From: Sphingomonadales bacterium UBA2369
GTDB lineage: Bacteria; Pseudomonadota; Alphaproteobacteria; Sphingomonadales; Sphingomonadaceae
Direction: 5' to 3'
Assembly: GCA_002344055.1 (NCBI GenBank)
Contig: DDTH01000008.1
Location: 88,161-152,160, forward strand
DNA: 64,000 nt
The notes under the pieces were generated by a model. It saw nothing but the letters and a program-made list of their open reading frames with translations, was not told the origin of the DNA and did no database searches. Shown one piece after another: positions 17,221 through 25,261 of this stretch. Position 1 is the first letter of the stretch. Every line of letters starts with the position of its first letter. A program made the translations under genes and the position numbers.

Positions 17221-18132
17221 TTAAGACTGTGGGACCCGTCCGTCAATCGAACCGGCGTCGGCAAGCGGATGCCGGCTGTTCACCAATTCCACCAACCGCC
17301 GCGAATCGACATGGGTGTAAATCTGCGTCGTGGCGATATCGGCATGGCCCAGCAGCATCTGCACGGCGCGCAGGTCGGCGCCACCCTCCAGCAGATGGGT
17401 GGCGAAGGCGTGACGCAGCACGTGCGGGCTGATCCGCTCCGGCGGAATGCCTGACGCCGCGCCCAGTTCGCGCACCAGCTGATACAGCCGCACGCGGCTC
17501 AGATGCTTCTTGCCCGATGGAAACAGCCACAAGGCATCCTTCGGCACCTCTGCGCCCCAGGCCGCCACTGCCGCCTGCGCCCGCTCGGAGATCGGTACGA
17601 GCCGCTCCCGCCCACCCTTGCCGCTCAGGATCAGATAGGGCCGCCCTGGGGCTAGCGCGTGGCGTGGCAGCGACACCAGTTCCGTTGCCCGCAGCCCCGA
17701 TCCGTAGAGCAATTCGATCAGCGCCGAGAGCCGCCGCGCATAAGGCAATTCCGCCGCCATCCGCCGCTCGATCTCCGCGAACAGGGCATCGACATCTCTA
17801 TGCCCCAACACCTTCGGCAAGGGTCGATCTCGGCCCGGCCGCGGCAAGGCGGAGGACGGGTCGTCGTCGCGCATCTGCTCTGCGTGCAGGAACCCGTAGA
17901 AACGCCGCAATGCCGCAGCCTTGCGCGCCACGCTCGACCGCGCCAGCGGCATCCACTCGGCTGCCAGCCGGTGCATGTCCGCATCCCCCGCGGCCGCCAG
18001 CCTGCCTTCGAGCAAGGCCGAAGCCCCCTCCAGATCGCGCCGATACGCCAGCAAGGTGTTGCGCGCCGCCCCTGCCTCGGCCGCCATCATTTCCAGGAAT
18101 GCCTCGATTGCCTGGCGGTCGCTCGGCGTCAC
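17221..18132 (-). CDS. xerD: Site-specific tyrosine recombinase XerD
   Basis: A 303-aa tyrosine recombinase. The N-terminal SAM-like core-binding domain (residues 1-90) contains NTLLAYRRDLEGA. The catalytic domain has the first Arg in YGSGLRATELVSL, the Lys in LSGKGGRERLVP, the box-II motif ISPHVLRHAFATHLLEGGAD, HADIATTQIYTHV with the nucleophilic Tyr, and the XerD-like end LVNSRHPLAD. It resolves chromosome dimers at dif with XerC and FtsK. The start is GTG at 18132, whose last bases form the stop of the upstream gene (GTGA overlap), so translation is probably coupled. XerC is the alternative assignment but the C-terminal sequence favours XerD. Confidence 0.92.
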   Translation of the reverse strand: MTPSDRQAIEAFLEMMAAEAGAARNTLLAYRRDLEGASALLEGRLAAAGDADMHRLAAEWMPLARSSVARKAAALRRFYGFLHAEQMRDDDPSSALPRPGRDRPLPKVLGHRDVDALFAEIERRMAAELPYARRLSALIELLYGSGLRATELVSLPRHALAPGRPYLILSGKGGRERLVPISERAQAAVAAWGAEVPKDALWLFPSGKKHLSRVRLYQLVRELGAASGIPPERISPHVLRHAFATHLLEGGADLRAVQMLLGHADIATTQIYTHVDSRRLVELVNSRHPLADAGSIDGRVPQS

Positions 18133-19931
18133 AGCCGGGTCAGCGCCTCGGCGGCGATCATCCGCGCCTCATATTCCAGGCCGGCCCGCCTGAGCGCGCG
18201 GGTGATGTGATAGAGATGCTCGGGCGGCACGCCGCGCCAGTCGGGCACCTGCATGCCGACCGCCGCCAGCAGCACGACCGTACCACCCTGCCCGGCCGAT
18301 GCCGACCGGTCGAGCGCCTCGGTCCATGCATCGGTGCGCGCCACGTCGATCCCCTGCGCGATCGCCGCACTGTCGTCCATCCGCCCCAGCCCGGCCAATG
18401 CCGCCGCCAGCATCCGCGCGCGCAGATCGCCATCCGCGCCGGCAAAACCGCGAATGCGCGAGCCGTCGACCTCGACCGTCAGGCGCGGCGCCCCGACCGC
18501 GAGCAATGCCCAAGCCAGGCTCGATCCGCCTTCGCCTTCGACGATGTCGGTCCAGGCCGCCGCCTCGCCGTCCATCCCGGCGGTGAAGAGCGACGCGACG
18601 ATCTGGTCCACGTCGCCGGCATAGTCACCGTCCACCGCCAGCTGCGCCACTGCGCCCGCCGTCAGGATCAGCCTGGGATAGATATCGCCCGCATCCGCCT
18701 GGTCTCGGCCCCAGATACCGCGCAGCGCGACCAGGCGATCGGCCGGTTCGCCGTTGAAGGCAGAAGCGAGCCGACCGGTGAGCGATCCCTGCGCCTCGGC
18801 TTCGCCCGCCGCAGCGCGCATGTCGAAGGCCAGGGCATGCGCGTTCATCAGCGAGACGGACGAAAACACCCCCAGCGTCGCCGCCGCATCGGCTGCGTCC
18901 AGCCGGTCGCCGGCCGGCACCATCGGCGCCCGTGCCAGCCAGGCCTGCATCCGCGCCCCGGCCGGGCCGATCAGCCGTTCCGGCAGCGTGACGCCGGCCG
19001 CGCTCGCAAGCCCGAAGCGCCAGACATTCAGCTCCGGTACTTCGTTCCAGTCAATCTCGACCGATCGACCGGTGCCGCTGCCGGCACCCACAATCTTTTC
19101 AGCCAGCAACAGGTCGATGCCGCGCGCGCCCTTGCGCCGCGCCTCGTCGAGCAGGGCGCCGGCTCGCCCCGGCTCGCCTTCCATTGCCGCGCACATCGCG
19201 TCGGCCATTGGCCACGCCGGATCGTCGAACGATTCGCGGCCCTTCTGAATCAGCGGGCAAAGCCCCGCCGGGTCCGAACTGGCCAGCGACGCCTCATAGG
19301 CCGCGCCCACCATCATCGGCGTATAGCTGACCACGTCGATCGCTTGCGCCAGCATCCGCGCGCCATCCGCCTCGCCCATCCGAACCAGCAACCGGACGCG
19401 CGCGGCGACGAAATCCGCCGGATCGATCATTCGCGGCGCGGTGACGCGCGACATCAAGGCGCGGCGCAACGTTATCTGGGCCCAGCGCGACGGGATGGGC
19501 GCATCCAGCCGCTGCATCAACGTGGCAAGGAACGGCCCGCTCGCATCGCCGAACGCGTCGATCGGCAAGCCGCGATTGGTGACGTTGATGACGCCGACAA
19601 TGTCCGTCGGCCGCTCGGTCCCCGCCGGAATGTCATAGAGCGGTGGCGGCGGAGGCGGCGGCAGCATCTCCAGGTCGGCCAGCGCCGAATCGGTCGTTTC
19701 CTGCACCTGCGGCTCCGGCCGGGCCGGGCGCACCGGCACGACCGGCGTCTCATCCTCCGGCCGGATTGTCGTCGGAGTGGGAGTCGGCGCGGGCGGCGGC
19801 GCCTTGGGTTGTGCGCCCGGATCGCCAAAGCCCGGCGGCAGTGTGCCGCTCGCATTGACCGCGACCGCGGGCAGGATCGCCGCGCAGACGCCGCATGCGA
19901 GCAGTAAGGACTTAGCTCTTCGGGAGAGCAT
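18129..19931 (-). CDS. Conserved periplasmic/membrane-anchored protein of unknown function (sphingomonad type)
   Basis: A 600-aa protein. It has a signal sequence or N-terminal anchor (LLLACGVCAAILPAVAV), then a long Pro-rich stretch (residues 38-105) that includes a run of seven prolines near residue 92. About 490 residues of Ala-rich helical sequence follow, with repeat-like spacing that suggests a TPR/solenoid fold (LVRMGEADGARMLAQAID, LLDEARRKGARGIDLLLAEK and similar). No catalytic motif is recognised. It overlaps the upstream 61-aa gene by 20 nt and the downstream xerD by 4 nt, so all three are expressed together. A solenoid binding role in the periplasm is inference. Confidence 0.65.
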   Translation of the reverse strand: MLSRRAKSLLLACGVCAAILPAVAVNASGTLPPGFGDPGAQPKAPPPAPTPTPTTIRPEDETPVVPVRPARPEPQVQETTDSALADLEMLPPPPPPPLYDIPAGTERPTDIVGVINVTNRGLPIDAFGDASGPFLATLMQRLDAPIPSRWAQITLRRALMSRVTAPRMIDPADFVAARVRLLVRMGEADGARMLAQAIDVVSYTPMMVGAAYEASLASSDPAGLCPLIQKGRESFDDPAWPMADAMCAAMEGEPGRAGALLDEARRKGARGIDLLLAEKIVGAGSGTGRSVEIDWNEVPELNVWRFGLASAAGVTLPERLIGPAGARMQAWLARAPMVPAGDRLDAADAAATLGVFSSVSLMNAHALAFDMRAAAGEAEAQGSLTGRLASAFNGEPADRLVALRGIWGRDQADAGDIYPRLILTAGAVAQLAVDGDYAGDVDQIVASLFTAGMDGEAAAWTDIVEGEGGSSLAWALLAVGAPRLTVEVDGSRIRGFAGADGDLRARMLAAALAGLGRMDDSAAIAQGIDVARTDAWTEALDRSASAGQGGTVVLLAAVGMQVPDWRGVPPEHLYHITRALRRAGLEYEARMIAAEALTRL

Positions 19932-20097
19932 CGGTGACGTCCTGCTCCATCCGGCTGGTCGGCTTTTCGGTGTCGAGCGTGGACATGAAGAAGAGGAAGC
20001 CGGCGATCAAGACGAGCACGATCAGGGCAATGATGCCCGGCGAAACGCCACGGCGGCGACGATCAGTGGAAAGCGACTGGAAACGGCTGGGAGGCAT
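19912..20097 (-). CDS. Small single-span membrane protein (61 aa)
   Basis: A 61-aa protein with an Arg-rich N-terminus (STDRRRRGVSPG), one transmembrane helix (IIALIVLVLIAGFLFFM, residues 23-39) and a charged periplasmic tail. Topology rules put the tail outside. GGGAGG just upstream supports ATG 20097. Its 3' end overlaps the start of the 600-aa gene by 20 nt, a strong sign of translational coupling and a shared role. The function is unknown. It is divergent from aroK. Confidence 0.65.
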   Translation of the reverse strand: MPPSRFQSLSTDRRRRGVSPGIIALIVLVLIAGFLFFMSTLDTEKPTSRMEQDVTDALPKS

Positions 20098-20218
20098 GGC
20101 CGGGCTTTTGCCCCAAGCGGCGCCCCTCTGTACAGCCCCGGCGCGCATGAAGGGTTCGGTTTCCACCGGCGATCCGCCTTCCCTTGTCAGGGACGGGAGC
20201 ACTCCCGATACGGACCAG

Positions 20219-20728
20219 ATGCCGCCCGCCGCCCCCATTGCGCTCGTCGGCCTGCCAGGCGCAGGCAAGACCACCATCGGGGCGCTGCTGGCACGGCGAC
20301 TCGCTTTGCCCTTCTATGACTCGGACGCGGACATCGAACGCGAGACCGGCGAGACCATCGCTCGCCTCTTTGCCACGCACGGAGAACCGCATTTCCGCGC
20401 CTTGGAGCGCCGGACCATCGACCGCCTGCTCGAACCCGCCCCGCTCATTCTCGCCACCGGCGGCGGGGCGATGACGCATGCCGCAACGCGCCGCATCCTC
20501 CTCGCCCGCGCCACCACCATCTGGCTCGACGCGCCGCCGCACATTCTCGCCGCACGCCTGCGAGGGGCGCCGAACCGCCCGCTCCTGGCCGGCGCGGACC
20601 TGCTCGTTACGCTGACCACGCTCGCCGCTCGCCGCAGGCCTCATTATCGCAAGGCCAACCACCGGGTCGATGCCGACGCGACCCCGGAAAGCGTCACCGC
20701 GCGCGTCCTCGCCCTGATCCGCCCTTGA
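20219..20728 (+). CDS. aroK: Shikimate kinase
   Basis: A 169-aa protein of the usual shikimate-kinase length. It has the P-loop GLPGAGKTT (residues 11-19), the DSDADIE motif that binds Mg and shikimate, FATHGEPHFRALERRTI, the GGG shikimate loop (ATGGGAMT), the lid region around NRPLLAG, and the adenine-binding RRPHYRKA. It phosphorylates shikimate at O3 on the way to chorismate. ATG 20219 is chosen by length. An upstream ATG at 20147 would add 24 unconserved residues. In many alphaproteobacteria aroB follows, but here the next gene (20772) is a cation antiporter. Confidence 0.88.
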   Translation: MPPAAPIALVGLPGAGKTTIGALLARRLALPFYDSDADIERETGETIARLFATHGEPHFRALERRTIDRLLEPAPLILATGGGAMTHAATRRILLARATTIWLDAPPHILAARLRGAPNRPLLAGADLLVTLTTLAARRRPHYRKANHRVDADATPESVTARVLALIRP

Positions 20729-20771
20729 CCCCGCCCGCCCGCGCCGCGACTGCGGAACCGGGAGGACGGAC

Positions 20772-22634
20772 ATGGCGGCGGAAGCGGGCGGACTGGAACT
20801 GGGCCATGCGGTCGCCCTCCTGGGCGCGGGCGTCATCGCGGTGCCCTTGTTCCGCAAGCTCGGCCTCGGCGCGATCCTCGGTTACCTCATCGCCGGCCTC
20901 GTCATCGGCCCCTGGGGGTTCGGCGTCGTCACCCATCCAGTGACCCTGCTGCACGTCGCCGAGATCGGCGTCGTCATGTTCCTCTTCCTCATCGGCCTCG
21001 AGATGCGGCCGCAGCGCCTGTGGCGCATGCGCGGCGAGATTTTCGGCCTGGGCGCGGCGCAGGTGCTCGCCTGCATCTTCATCCTGACCCTGGCCGGCAT
21101 GGGCTTCGGCTTCAGCCTGATCGTATCCTTCATCGCCGCTTCCGGCTTCGTCCTGTCCTCCACCGCGGTGATCATGCGGATGGTCGAGGAAGGCGAAGGC
21201 ACCGGCTCGGAAAGCGGCCGGCGCGCGGTCGCGATCCTGCTGTTCGAGGATCTGATGATCGTGCCCTTGCTGGCGATCGTCGCCTTGCTCGGCGCGCTCG
21301 CGGCCGGTCCCGATGCGCAGGCCACTCCCGCCTGGCAGGCCGCGCTGACCGCGGTGGGTGCGATCCTCGCCTTGATCTTCGCCGGCCGCTATCTGCTCGA
21401 TCCGCTCTTCTCGATCCTGGCGCGCACCGGCGCGCGGGAAGTGATGACCGCCGCCGGACTGCTGGTCGTGCTCGGCGCGGCGCTGGCGATGCAATGGGGC
21501 GGGCTGTCGATGGCGATGGGTGCCTTCCTCGCGGGCGTATTGCTGTCCGATTCGACCTATCGCCACCAGCTCGCCGCGGACATCGAGCCGTTCCGCGGCA
21601 TATTGCTCGGTCTCTTCTTCCTCAGCGTCGGCATGTCGCTCGACGTCTCTTTGGTGATTGACCAATGGGCATTCGTGCTCGCGGCGGTCGCCGCCGCGAT
21701 GGCGGCCAAGGGCGCCGGCATCTATGTCATCGCCCGCCTGTTCAGGGCGAGCCGGAGCGAAGCGGTGCGCCGCGCCGCCCTGTTCGCGCAGGGCGGCGAG
21801 TTCGCCTTCGTCCTCTATTCCGCCGGCATCGCCGCCGGTTTGCTGAGCGCGCAGGAGAACGCCTTGTTCACCGCCGTGGTGATCATCTCGATGGTGCTGA
21901 CGCCTTTGGTCGTGATCATCGTCGACCGGCTGATCCCGGAAGCGACGGTATCGCGCGAAGGCACCGAAGATGCCGACGGCCTCCTGGGCGATGTCCTGTT
22001 CATCGGTTTCGGCAGGTTCTCGCAGGTTGTCGCCCAGGCGCTCCTCGCGCGCGATGTCAGCCTGTCGGTGATCGAGAAGGACGTGGACATGATCCGTGCC
22101 GCCGGCCGCTTCGGCTTCAAGGTCTATTATGGCGACGGCACGCGGCTGGACGTCCTGCACGCCTCCGGCGCGGCGGAGGCGGAGGCGATCATGATCTGCG
22201 TCGACGATGCCGAGGAGGCGGACCGGATCGTCGAGCTTTGCCAGGCCGAATTCTCGGCGGCGAAGCTCTTCGTCCGCTCCTACGATCGTGGCCATTCCAT
22301 GCGCCTGATCCGCACCGGCGTCGACTATGAGATTCGCGAGACGCTGGAATCGGCGATGGCGATGGGGCACGCCGCCCTGGTCGGACTCGGCTACAGCAAG
22401 CAGGACGCGGACGAGGCGATCGCCGACGTGCGCCGGCGCGATGCGGAACGGCTCGCTTTGCAGGTCGCGGGGGACATCACGTCCGGCCGCTCGCTGTTCC
22501 GCAAGAATGTCCCGACGCCGGAGCCGGAGCCGCTGAGCAAGCCCCGCTCGGAAGGCAAAGGCATCAATATCGACGCCGCCGACTATCTGTCGGAAGATGA
22601 CGAGGAAGAGGTCAGCGAAACCGCGCGGTCCTGA
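20772..22634 (+). CDS. Monovalent cation:proton antiporter-2 (CPA2, KefB/KefC-like) with TrkA-N domain
   Basis: A 620-aa protein. Residues 1 to about 390 carry 12-13 transmembrane segments with the CPA2 signatures LGAILGYLIAGLVIGPWGFG, MFLFLIGLEMRPQRLW and GGLSMAMGAFLAGVLLSDS. Residues from about 405 form a Rossmann RCK/TrkA-N domain (LFIGFGRFSQVVAQALLAR), followed by an acidic tail. Such systems export K+ (or Na+) in exchange for H+ and are ligand-gated through the RCK domain. There is no neighbouring KefF/KefG-type ancillary gene, so glutathione-adduct gating is not supported. The last 52 nt overlap the convergent IscU-like gene. Confidence 0.9.
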   Translation: MAAEAGGLELGHAVALLGAGVIAVPLFRKLGLGAILGYLIAGLVIGPWGFGVVTHPVTLLHVAEIGVVMFLFLIGLEMRPQRLWRMRGEIFGLGAAQVLACIFILTLAGMGFGFSLIVSFIAASGFVLSSTAVIMRMVEEGEGTGSESGRRAVAILLFEDLMIVPLLAIVALLGALAAGPDAQATPAWQAALTAVGAILALIFAGRYLLDPLFSILARTGAREVMTAAGLLVVLGAALAMQWGGLSMAMGAFLAGVLLSDSTYRHQLAADIEPFRGILLGLFFLSVGMSLDVSLVIDQWAFVLAAVAAAMAAKGAGIYVIARLFRASRSEAVRRAALFAQGGEFAFVLYSAGIAAGLLSAQENALFTAVVIISMVLTPLVVIIVDRLIPEATVSREGTEDADGLLGDVLFIGFGRFSQVVAQALLARDVSLSVIEKDVDMIRAAGRFGFKVYYGDGTRLDVLHASGAAEAEAIMICVDDAEEADRIVELCQAEFSAAKLFVRSYDRGHSMRLIRTGVDYEIRETLESAMAMGHAALVGLGYSKQDADEAIADVRRRDAERLALQVAGDITSGRSLFRKNVPTPEPEPLSKPRSEGKGINIDAADYLSEDDEEEVSETARS

Positions 22635-23056
22635 CCGGCGGCCCGCAGCGCCGCTTCCGTCACCGCCTCGAACGGCAGCAGGATCGACGGATGCCGCGCC
22701 GGATAGGCCCGCGCCGCAGCCAGCGCCTCCAGCCCCGGCCAATCGCCCGCATCCTCGCGCGCACCCTCCAGAAATTCCGCCAGCGCATCGCGTGCTGCCG
22801 CCAGTTCCTTCGCACTCCGGCCGATCGCGTTCCGTCCCATCAGCGCCGCCGAAGCCTGCCCGAGCGCGCACGCCCGAACCTCTTGCCCCAGCCCCGACAC
22901 GCGCCCCATTTCATCCACCGTGACGGTCACCGTCACCCGGCTCCCGCAAACCGCCGAAGCCCGCTCCGAGCGTGCGTCGGCTTCGTCCAGCAACCCGAGG
23001 TAGGGGATGCTCGCGGCCAGCCGGAGAATGTCGCGCGTGTAGAGAGGAGTAGCCAC
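22583..23056 (-). CDS. Iron-sulfur cluster assembly scaffold-like protein (IscU/SufU-like)
   Basis: A 157-aa protein beginning with GTG at 23056. It opens PLYTRDILRLAASIPYLG, has SAVCGSRVTVTVTVDE with the first Cys, and EVRACALGQASAALM with the second Cys. These correspond to two of the cluster-binding positions of the NifU-N/IscU fold. The third ligand position is not obvious, as in the alphaproteobacterial diverged group. The Ser-rich C-terminus (six serines in a row) overlaps the antiporter gene's 3' end on the other strand by 52 nt and is probably an unconserved extension. The role as Fe-S scaffold is family-level inference. Confidence 0.75.
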   Translation of the reverse strand: MATPLYTRDILRLAASIPYLGLLDEADARSERASAVCGSRVTVTVTVDEMGRVSGLGQEVRACALGQASAALMGRNAIGRSAKELAAARDALAEFLEGAREDAGDWPGLEALAAARAYPARHPSILLPFEAVTEAALRAAGQDRAVSLTSSSSSSDR

Positions 23057-23115
23057 GGGCGAGATATAGGCACGATCGACGAAAATTCCTCCCCTCGAAG
23101 CGACGGGAGGATTGG

Positions 23116-24432
23116 CTAGGGTCGCCGCCAGATCGTGCCCTGCGGCCCGTCCTCGAGCAATATGCCCTCCGCCGCCAGTTCGTCGCGAATGCGATCCGCC
23201 TCCGCGAAGTCGCGCCGCTGCTTGGCGTCCGTGCGCGCGGCGACACGCGCGTCCACATCGGCATCGCCCTCGCCGCGGAACCAGGCGTCAGCCGTATCGG
23301 ACAACAGCCCCAGCACCATCGCGGAACCCCGCAAGACCGCAGGATCATCCACCGCTGCCAGCCGCGACAAAGCCAGCGGCGTATTCAGATCGTCCGCCAG
23401 CGCGTCGATCACACCCGCATCCGCCACCCCCGGCGTCACATCGCCCGCAACCCGGTACAGCCGATCCAAAGTCGCCTTGCTCTGCGCGATCAGCACCTCG
23501 CTCCACTCCAGCGGCTGGCGGTAGTGGGCCGACAGCAGGCAGAGCCGCAGCGTCTCGCCGCGATGGCCCTGCGCGAGCAGATCGCCGACCGTCACGACAT
23601 TGCCGAGGCTCTTCGACATCTTCTCGGCGCCGCCCATCGACAGGAAGCCATTGTGCACCCAGTGCCGCGCCAGCGCAGCGCCACCATGGGCGCAGCGGCT
23701 CTGCGCGATCTCATTCTCGTGGTGCGGGAAGATCAGGTCGAGCCCGCCGCCATGAATGTCGATCGTCGTGCCCAGATGCTTCTCGATCATCGCGGAGCAT
23801 TCGATGTGCCAGCCCGGCCGTCCCCGCCCCCAGGGCGAATCCCAGCCGATCACTTCCGGCGCCGAAGGCTTCCACAATACGAAATCCGCCGGGTCCTTCT
23901 TGTAGGACGCGACCTCGACCCGCGCCCCGGCAACCATCGCGTCGCGATCCCGCCGCCCGAGCGCGCCATAATCCGGGTCGCTCGGCACGTGGAACAGCAC
24001 GTGGCCGTCCGCCGCATAAGCATTGCCAGTCTCGATCAGCCGCGCGATCATCGCGATCATCTCGCCGACATGCTCAGTCGCCTTGGGCGCAATGTCCGGC
24101 GGGCGAACGCCCAGCGCGCCCATGTCGGCCAGGTAGAAATCCTCGTAGCGCCGGGTGATCACGTCGGGATCGACGCCCTCGGCGCGCGCCGCGTCGATGA
24201 TCTTGTCGTCCACATCGGTGACGTTGCGCGCATAGGTGAGGCTGTCCGGCCCGTGCGCATGCCGGATAAGCCGCGCGAGCGTATCGAACACCACCGCTGG
24301 CCGCGCATTGCCGATATGGGCGCGATTATAGACGGTCGGCCCGCACACATACATGGTGATGCGCGACGGATCCCCCGGCTGGAACGGCCTCTTTTCCCGC
24401 GCCAGCGTGTCGTAGAGCCTGATCTGCGTCAT
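23116..24432 (-). CDS. cysS: Cysteinyl-tRNA synthetase
   Basis: A 438-aa class I synthetase beginning MTQIRLYDTLAREKRPF. It has MYVCGPTVYNRAHIGNARP with the zinc Cys and the HIGH-type motif (AHIGN), NVTDVDDKIIDAA, WHIECSAMIEKHLG with the second zinc Cys, FPHHENEIAQS, and the KMSKS loop (EKMSKSLGN). It is somewhat shorter than the 460-residue enterobacterial enzyme, as in other alphaproteobacteria. It charges tRNA-Cys. ATG 24432 overlaps the cvpA stop by 4 nt (ATGA). A longer frame up to 24564 lies entirely within cvpA and is not used. Confidence 0.95.
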   Translation of the reverse strand: MTQIRLYDTLAREKRPFQPGDPSRITMYVCGPTVYNRAHIGNARPAVVFDTLARLIRHAHGPDSLTYARNVTDVDDKIIDAARAEGVDPDVITRRYEDFYLADMGALGVRPPDIAPKATEHVGEMIAMIARLIETGNAYAADGHVLFHVPSDPDYGALGRRDRDAMVAGARVEVASYKKDPADFVLWKPSAPEVIGWDSPWGRGRPGWHIECSAMIEKHLGTTIDIHGGGLDLIFPHHENEIAQSRCAHGGAALARHWVHNGFLSMGGAEKMSKSLGNVVTVGDLLAQGHRGETLRLCLLSAHYRQPLEWSEVLIAQSKATLDRLYRVAGDVTPGVADAGVIDALADDLNTPLALSRLAAVDDPAVLRGSAMVLGLLSDTADAWFRGEGDADVDARVAARTDAKQRRDFAEADRIRDELAAEGILLEDGPQGTIWRRP

Positions 24433-24971
24433 TTCGTCTTCGTCGCGGCCTTCTCGCTGCCCGTCGTCGCCGCACCGCCGCCGCGCTGCCGCGCCTCGAC
24501 CAGGTCGACGAACGTGTTCGCGGTGCCGTGCACCAGCGGATAGGTCACCGCGTTCGCGATCCATTGCGGCCGCGCCGCCGCGCGTCCCCAGATCGTGTCA
24601 TAGGCGAAGCTGAACGCCATGTAGAACAGGGTCGCGTAAACGAGGCCCTTCAGCGCCCCGAAGCCCGCGCCCAGCAGCCGGTCCAGGCCGCCGACGAACG
24701 ACTTGCGAACGCCCCGCGACATCCGCGCCGCGATCACCTTCCCGCCCACGAACATGATCGCGAAGATCGCCACGAAGGCCAGCACATAGGCGCCCGATTG
24801 CGCGATGATGCTTTCCAGCCCCCGGCTGATCGGCCCGTGCAGCAGCCATAGCGCCAGCACGATCAGCACCCACACGCCCAGCGACAGGATGGTGTAGGCC
24901 AGCCCCTTCCGGAAGCCGGAGAACACACCCAGGCCGATCAGCAGGATGACGATGATATCGAGCGCGGTCAT
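24429..24971 (-). CDS. cvpA: CvpA family membrane protein
   Basis: A 180-aa protein with four hydrophobic helices within the first 130 residues. It begins MTALDIIVILLIGLGVFSGF RKGL, the CvpA family hallmark, followed by VLIVLALWLLHGPISRG, and FVGGLDRLLGAGFGALKGLV near residue 100. CvpA is an inner-membrane protein linked to colicin V production and envelope homeostasis. It is the first gene of a cvpA-cysS pair with a 4-nt overlap. Upstream lies a 290-bp gap and then the foreign-looking two-gene unit. Confidence 0.88.
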   Translation of the reverse strand: MTALDIIVILLIGLGVFSGFRKGLAYTILSLGVWVLIVLALWLLHGPISRGLESIIAQSGAYVLAFVAIFAIMFVGGKVIAARMSRGVRKSFVGGLDRLLGAGFGALKGLVYATLFYMAFSFAYDTIWGRAAARPQWIANAVTYPLVHGTANTFVDLVEARQRGGGAATTGSEKAATKTK

Positions 24972-25261
24972 GGGCTCTGGTTAGAGGAGGCCGCCGCGAA
25001 GGGAAAGCTGGACATTCCCGGCAATCCATTCTGGGCAATATGCGCTCCCGCGCCCGCTGCGACCCATCGCGATGACCAAGGCCGCTTCGCCGCCGCATCG
25101 ATGCTGCGCCTGCCGCGAGGCGACCGCCGACAGAAGCGTGCTACAATTCCCAGCTGGACTGTTGTAATCGCGCCGGGCATGTTGCCAATACCACGGGCGA
25201 TAAGCTGCCGATCAAGCCATAGACATGAGTCAGCGACAACTTCTGAAGGGTCGAGGGTGAC
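24972..25261. other. Intergenic region between cvpA and the two-gene unit, no gene seen
   Basis: About 290 bp between the divergent cvpA and the 587-aa gene. The left half keeps the host's GC-rich character and the right part (from about 25135) becomes more mixed, which may mark the insertion boundary. No tRNA, integrase remnant or clear direct repeat is visible. The promoter of the two-gene unit should lie here. No convincing -35/-10 pair can be named. Confidence 0.5.

Noticed and set aside
17517..19907. 796-codon plus-strand open frame
   Set aside because: It is antisense to xerD and the 600-aa gene, with Arg/Pro-rich shadow composition. The minus-strand genes form an overlapping operon.
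20694..22871. 725-codon minus-strand open frame
   Set aside because: It is antisense to the well-supported CPA2 antiporter gene, and its composition (Asp/Glu/His/Arg-rich, no domain) is that of a high-GC shadow frame.
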